From positions 4,030,001 to 4,094,000 of the forward strand of contig NZ_JAOYOD010000001.1 of the NCBI RefSeq assembly GCF_025833875.1: a DNA stretch of 64,000 bases, written 5' to 3'. Below the pieces are notes generated by a model. It saw only the letters and a program-made list of their open reading frames with translations, was not told the origin of the DNA and ran no database searches. The position numbers and the translations under genes are program-made. Source of the stretch: Reichenbachiella ulvae (lineage in GTDB: Bacteria > Bacteroidota > Bacteroidia > Cytophagales > Cyclobacteriaceae). Below are positions 61,101 to 64,000 of this stretch, one piece after another (position 1 is the first letter of the stretch; every line of letters starts with the position of its first letter).

Positions 61101-63410
61101 ATGAAATCAAACCTGCTAGGCTACCCTCGTATTGGTAGCAAAAGAGAACTAAAGAAAGCCGAAGAAAAATATTGGAGTGCAGAATCCAATGAAGTCCAAC
61201 TACATGAAACAGCCAGAACAATTCGAAAGCAAAATTGGCTTGAACAACTAAACATTGGGATTGACTTAATACCATCCAATGATTTTTCATACTACGACCA
61301 GGTACTCGACATGGTAGTGACTTTGGGATGCATTCCCGAGAGATACCAATCAGCTCAGCAAAATCTATCACCATTAGATCTCTATTTTGCCATGGCTAGA
61401 GGTATTCAAAAGGATGGATATGACATCACGGCTATGGAAATGACCAAATGGTTCGATACCAACTATCATTACATAGTACCAGAATTTGTACAGAATCAAA
61501 AATTCTCTTTAAATCCAGATAAAATCATTTCTGAATACAAAGAAGCACTGGAACTGGGCATAAAAACTAAACCTGTGATAATAGGGCCAGTGACCTTCTT
61601 GTTATTAGGAAAGGAAAAAGAATCAGGCTTTCATAGAATAGAATTACTTGAAGAATTACTGCCGGTTTATCATCAGTTGCTATCTCTATTGGAGCAAAAT
61701 GATGTTGAATATGTACAAATCGACGAACCTTGTTTTGCATTAGATTTAGGTGAAAAGGAAAAGAGTGCCATCCAACATTGCTACAATTATTTCTCCGAAA
61801 AATTTCCGTCAATCAACATCATTCTTACCAGCTACTTTGACAGCTTTGGAGAAAATCTATCGCTGGCTCTGGAGCTTCCCGTACATGCTCTCCATTTGGA
61901 TTTGGTTAGAGGTCAATCAGATTTGGAAAAGGCTTTGTCTACCCAATTCACTAATAGCAACCTGATTTTGTCTCTAGGTGTAGTTGATGGCCGAAACATC
62001 TGGAAAAATGACTTTGAAAAATCTCTTTCGTTGATCCAAAAAGCCATCAAGGCAATAGGTGCTGATCGAGTTTGGGTGGCTTCTTCCTGTTCATTGCTGC
62101 ATAGTCCCTGTGATCTGAATCTAGAAACGGATTTGTCCAAGGAATTGAAGAGCTGGCTGGCATTTGCCAAACAAAAACTGGAAGAGATCGTCACCTTAAA
62201 AGCCCTGGCCGAAAATGTGAAAGCCCAAGATATCCTCTCCAAACTTGTGGATAACAAAAAGGCTAATGCTTCACGTCGTACATCTGGTTTGATTCACAAC
62301 CCGTTGGTTCAAAGAAGAGTGAAAGCACTAAGTGCCGATGATTCTCAGAGACTCGCTTCATTTACTGAAAGACAAAAACAACAAAGGGAGGTGCTAAACC
62401 TGCCACTATTCCCTACCACTACAATTGGATCCTTTCCTCAGACCAAAGAAGTCCGCAGCTGGAGAGCCCAATTCAAAAAAGGCGACCTGGATCAGGATAG
62501 CTATGACCGACTACTGGCCAAAGAAACAGAAAGCTCGATTAGATTTCAGGAAGAAGCTGGTTTGGATGTTTTGGTTCATGGCGAATTCGAAAGAAATGAC
62601 ATGGTCGAATATTTTGGCGAACAGCTAGAAGGATTTGCTTTCACTCGATATGGTTGGGTACAAAGCTACGGTAGCCGATGTGTCAAGCCTCCTATCATAT
62701 ATGGTGATGTCTCTCGACCAGAAGCCATGACTGTAAAATGGTCCCAATTCGCCCAATCCTTAACTAACAAACCCGTGAAAGGAATGCTAACCGGGCCAGT
62801 CACCATTTTGCAATGGTCCTTCGTCCGAAACGACCAACCTAGATCTGCAACCTGTCAGCAGATAGCACTTGCTATCAGAGACGAAGTGGTGGATCTAGAA
62901 AAGGCAGGTCTTAAAGTCATTCAAATCGATGAACCTGCCATTCGTGAGGGGCTACCCTTAAAGCGAAACGAATGGAAAGCTTACCTTAATTGGGCCATAG
63001 AATCTTTTAGAATTTCAGCCAGCGGGGTAAGGAATGAAACGCAGATTCACACCCATATGTGCTACTCGGAGTTCAATGACATCATAGAAAGCATCGCCGA
63101 AATGGATGCAGACGTCATAACCATAGAGACTTCTCGATCAGAAATGGAACTACTGGATGCTTTTGTCCAGTTCAAGTACCCCAACGAGATTGGGCCAGGG
63201 GTATATGATATTCACTCCCCAAGGGTACCTTCTGTAGAGGAAATAGAAAAACTACTCGTTCGTGCCAGTGAACTTTTGCCAATTGAACACATCTGGGTTA
63301 ATCCAGACTGCGGTTTGAAAACAAGACAGTGGCCAGAAACAAAACAAGCCCTTATTCATCTGGTGGATGCTGCCAAACAAATGAGGGAAAGGATTAGCGT
63401 AGAAGTATAA
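61101..63410 (+). CDS. metE: Cobalamin-independent methionine synthase
   Basis: 769 aa from the ATG at 61101 (MKSNLLGYPRIGSKRELKKA); an in-frame GTG at 61077 is less likely. Transfers methyl from 5-methyltetrahydropteroyl-triglutamate to homocysteine. The N-terminal half has GYPRIGSKRELKKAEEKYW. The C-terminal half contains TTTIGSFPQTKEVR, VLVHGEFERNDMVEYFGE and WVQSYGSRCVKPPII. Zinc-binding residues lie in HTHMCYSEFNDI (His and Cys) and VNPDCGLKTR (Cys). All key motifs are present and the length is normal. It is divergent from the Lrp gene and ends in a terminator. Confidence 0.98.
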   Translation: MKSNLLGYPRIGSKRELKKAEEKYWSAESNEVQLHETARTIRKQNWLEQLNIGIDLIPSNDFSYYDQVLDMVVTLGCIPERYQSAQQNLSPLDLYFAMARGIQKDGYDITAMEMTKWFDTNYHYIVPEFVQNQKFSLNPDKIISEYKEALELGIKTKPVIIGPVTFLLLGKEKESGFHRIELLEELLPVYHQLLSLLEQNDVEYVQIDEPCFALDLGEKEKSAIQHCYNYFSEKFPSINIILTSYFDSFGENLSLALELPVHALHLDLVRGQSDLEKALSTQFTNSNLILSLGVVDGRNIWKNDFEKSLSLIQKAIKAIGADRVWVASSCSLLHSPCDLNLETDLSKELKSWLAFAKQKLEEIVTLKALAENVKAQDILSKLVDNKKANASRRTSGLIHNPLVQRRVKALSADDSQRLASFTERQKQQREVLNLPLFPTTTIGSFPQTKEVRSWRAQFKKGDLDQDSYDRLLAKETESSIRFQEEAGLDVLVHGEFERNDMVEYFGEQLEGFAFTRYGWVQSYGSRCVKPPIIYGDVSRPEAMTVKWSQFAQSLTNKPVKGMLTGPVTILQWSFVRNDQPRSATCQQIALAIRDEVVDLEKAGLKVIQIDEPAIREGLPLKRNEWKAYLNWAIESFRISASGVRNETQIHTHMCYSEFNDIIESIAEMDADVITIETSRSEMELLDAFVQFKYPNEIGPGVYDIHSPRVPSVEEIEKLLVRASELLPIEHIWVNPDCGLKTRQWPETKQALIHLVDAAKQMRERISVEV

Positions 63411-63420
63411 GTTTTGATTA

Positions 63421-63454
63421 AGGTCGTTTGAGGTAAATTCAAACGGCCTTTTTT
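63421..63454 (+). terminator. Terminator after metE
   Basis: AGGTCGTTTGA pairs with TCAAACGGCCT (one G-U) around GGTAAAT, followed by five T. It lies 10 bp after the metE stop, between convergent genes. Confidence 0.85.
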
Positions 63455-63480
63455 ACGCTGTTTTCAATTAATAAAAACAG

Positions 63481-64000
63481 CTAGATGCTCTCCGTGTACA
63501 CTTCCACAGGACTATGTAAGGTGCGATGTACTGGGCAGCGGTTGGCAATTTCTATCAGGCGCTTCTTTTGCTCTTCGCTAAGGTTTCCTTTCAATTCTAT
63601 CTTACGCGTGATTTGATCAATTCTGGATTTTTCATCACAGTTTTCACAATTCTTCGGATAGTCCTTTTCATGGTTCAGGTGGACTTTTACTTCTTCCAAC
63701 TCCCATTTTTTTCGGTCGGCATACATCCTGAGCGTCATCACCGTGCATGCACCCAAAGATGACAATAGCAGCTCATAGGGATCTGGACCGTAATCATTTC
63801 CTCCTACATCTTCAGGCTCATCCGCACGTAGGCGATGCTTGTCTGCCAGGATATCACAGGTATAGCCATCCGCACCTATTTGCACCACCACTCTTTCATT
63901 GGTTTTTAACTCACTTTGCTTCTTGGGTGGTAAGTATCGCTTGGCCCATGAGGCGATCAACTCACCTACATAGTCGGAATCTGCTTTATCGCTCAGCAAA
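63481..64000 (-). CDS. C-terminal part of an alpha/beta hydrolase-OsmC fusion protein
   Basis: The frame is open to the window edge (the next codon is cut off), so the N-terminal part is missing. The visible ~172 residues begin LLSDKADSDYVGELIASWAK, the usual end of an alpha/beta hydrolase domain in these fusions. The OsmC domain follows: DILADKHRLRADEPEDVGGN, then DPYELLLSSLGACTVMTLRM with the reactive Cys, and EIANRCPVHRTLHSPVEVYT with the second Cys. OsmC domains reduce organic or fatty-acid hydroperoxides using these two Cys. A bifunctional hydrolase plus peroxidase is a recognised architecture. The start is outside the window. Confidence 0.88.
   Translation of the reverse strand, partial: LLSDKADSDYVGELIASWAKRYLPPKKQSELKTNERVVVQIGADGYTCDILADKHRLRADEPEDVGGNDYGPDPYELLLSSLGACTVMTLRMYADRKKWELEEVKVHLNHEKDYPKNCENCDEKSRIDQITRKIELKGNLSEEQKKRLIEIANRCPVHRTLHSPVEVYTESI

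Overview
This 64-kb window reads as a chromosomal segment of a free-living member of the Bacteroidota, most likely order Cytophagales (Reichenbachiella/Fulvivirga-like). The evidence is two TonB-dependent receptor loci (one with an ECF sigma factor and FecR anti-sigma), DUF4249 and DUF4834 proteins, a RemB-like gliding protein, two MacB/FtsX-type permeases without an ATPase, many short lipoproteins, and promoter -7 boxes of the TAnnTTTG type. No rRNA, tRNA, CRISPR array, prophage or intact insertion sequence was seen. The genus-level placement is inference.

Layout. 0-2.7 kb: the 3' end of a probable linear-amide hydrolase, dispersed repeats, a cysteine-rich micro-ORF, sigZ, a lipoprotein MsrB, a large nested palindrome and a conserved hypothetical protein. 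2.7-11.5 kb: carB with a DUF4834 gene, a lipocalin-like lipoprotein, an AsmA-family protein coupled to a TerB-like protein, a carboxypeptidase-regulatory-like protein and a lipoprotein. 11.5-12.8 kb: a repeat-rich non-coding stretch with five 42-bp tandem repeats. 12.8-18.7 kb: gltD and gltB. 18.9-25.8 kb: an unknown 513-aa protein, RemB, a sodium:solute symporter, a small unknown protein and a DEAD-box helicase with a long leader. 25.9-28.3 kb: a ParE toxin-antitoxin pair, a pyridoxamine-phosphate-oxidase-like protein and CorA. 28.5-30.8 kb: an operon of a retropepsin-like protease, RimK and an AstE/aspartoacylase-like protein. 30.8-40.1 kb: a CPA2 antiporter, a ThuA-domain gene interrupted by a stop codon, an FtsX-type permease, an acetyltransferase, lipoproteins, NDH-2 and an MFS transporter.

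40.8-45.6 kb holds an ECF sigma/FecR/TonB receptor unit plus a membrane-anchored unknown. 45.6-51.6 kb holds a second FtsX-type permease, a TetR regulator with two palindromic operators in front of an SDR gene, then GyrI-like, DUF3667 and pentapeptide-repeat genes. 51.7-58.6 kb is a tightly packed and visibly more AT-rich operon: TonB receptor, two DUF4249 lipoproteins in tandem, and a secreted protein with a receptor-plug-like C-terminus. 58.6-64 kb holds glpK, an Lrp-type regulator divergent from metE, and the 3' part of a hydrolase-OsmC fusion.

The housekeeping genes cover nitrogen assimilation (gltBD), carbamoyl phosphate synthesis (carB), methionine synthesis (metE), glycerol use (glpK) and respiration (NDH-2). 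The more unusual material is the cysteine-rich sigZ neighbourhood, the RimK operon, the receptor/DUF4249/plug-like operon, the interrupted ThuA gene and the repeat-rich region. All family assignments come from reading motifs; no database search was run.
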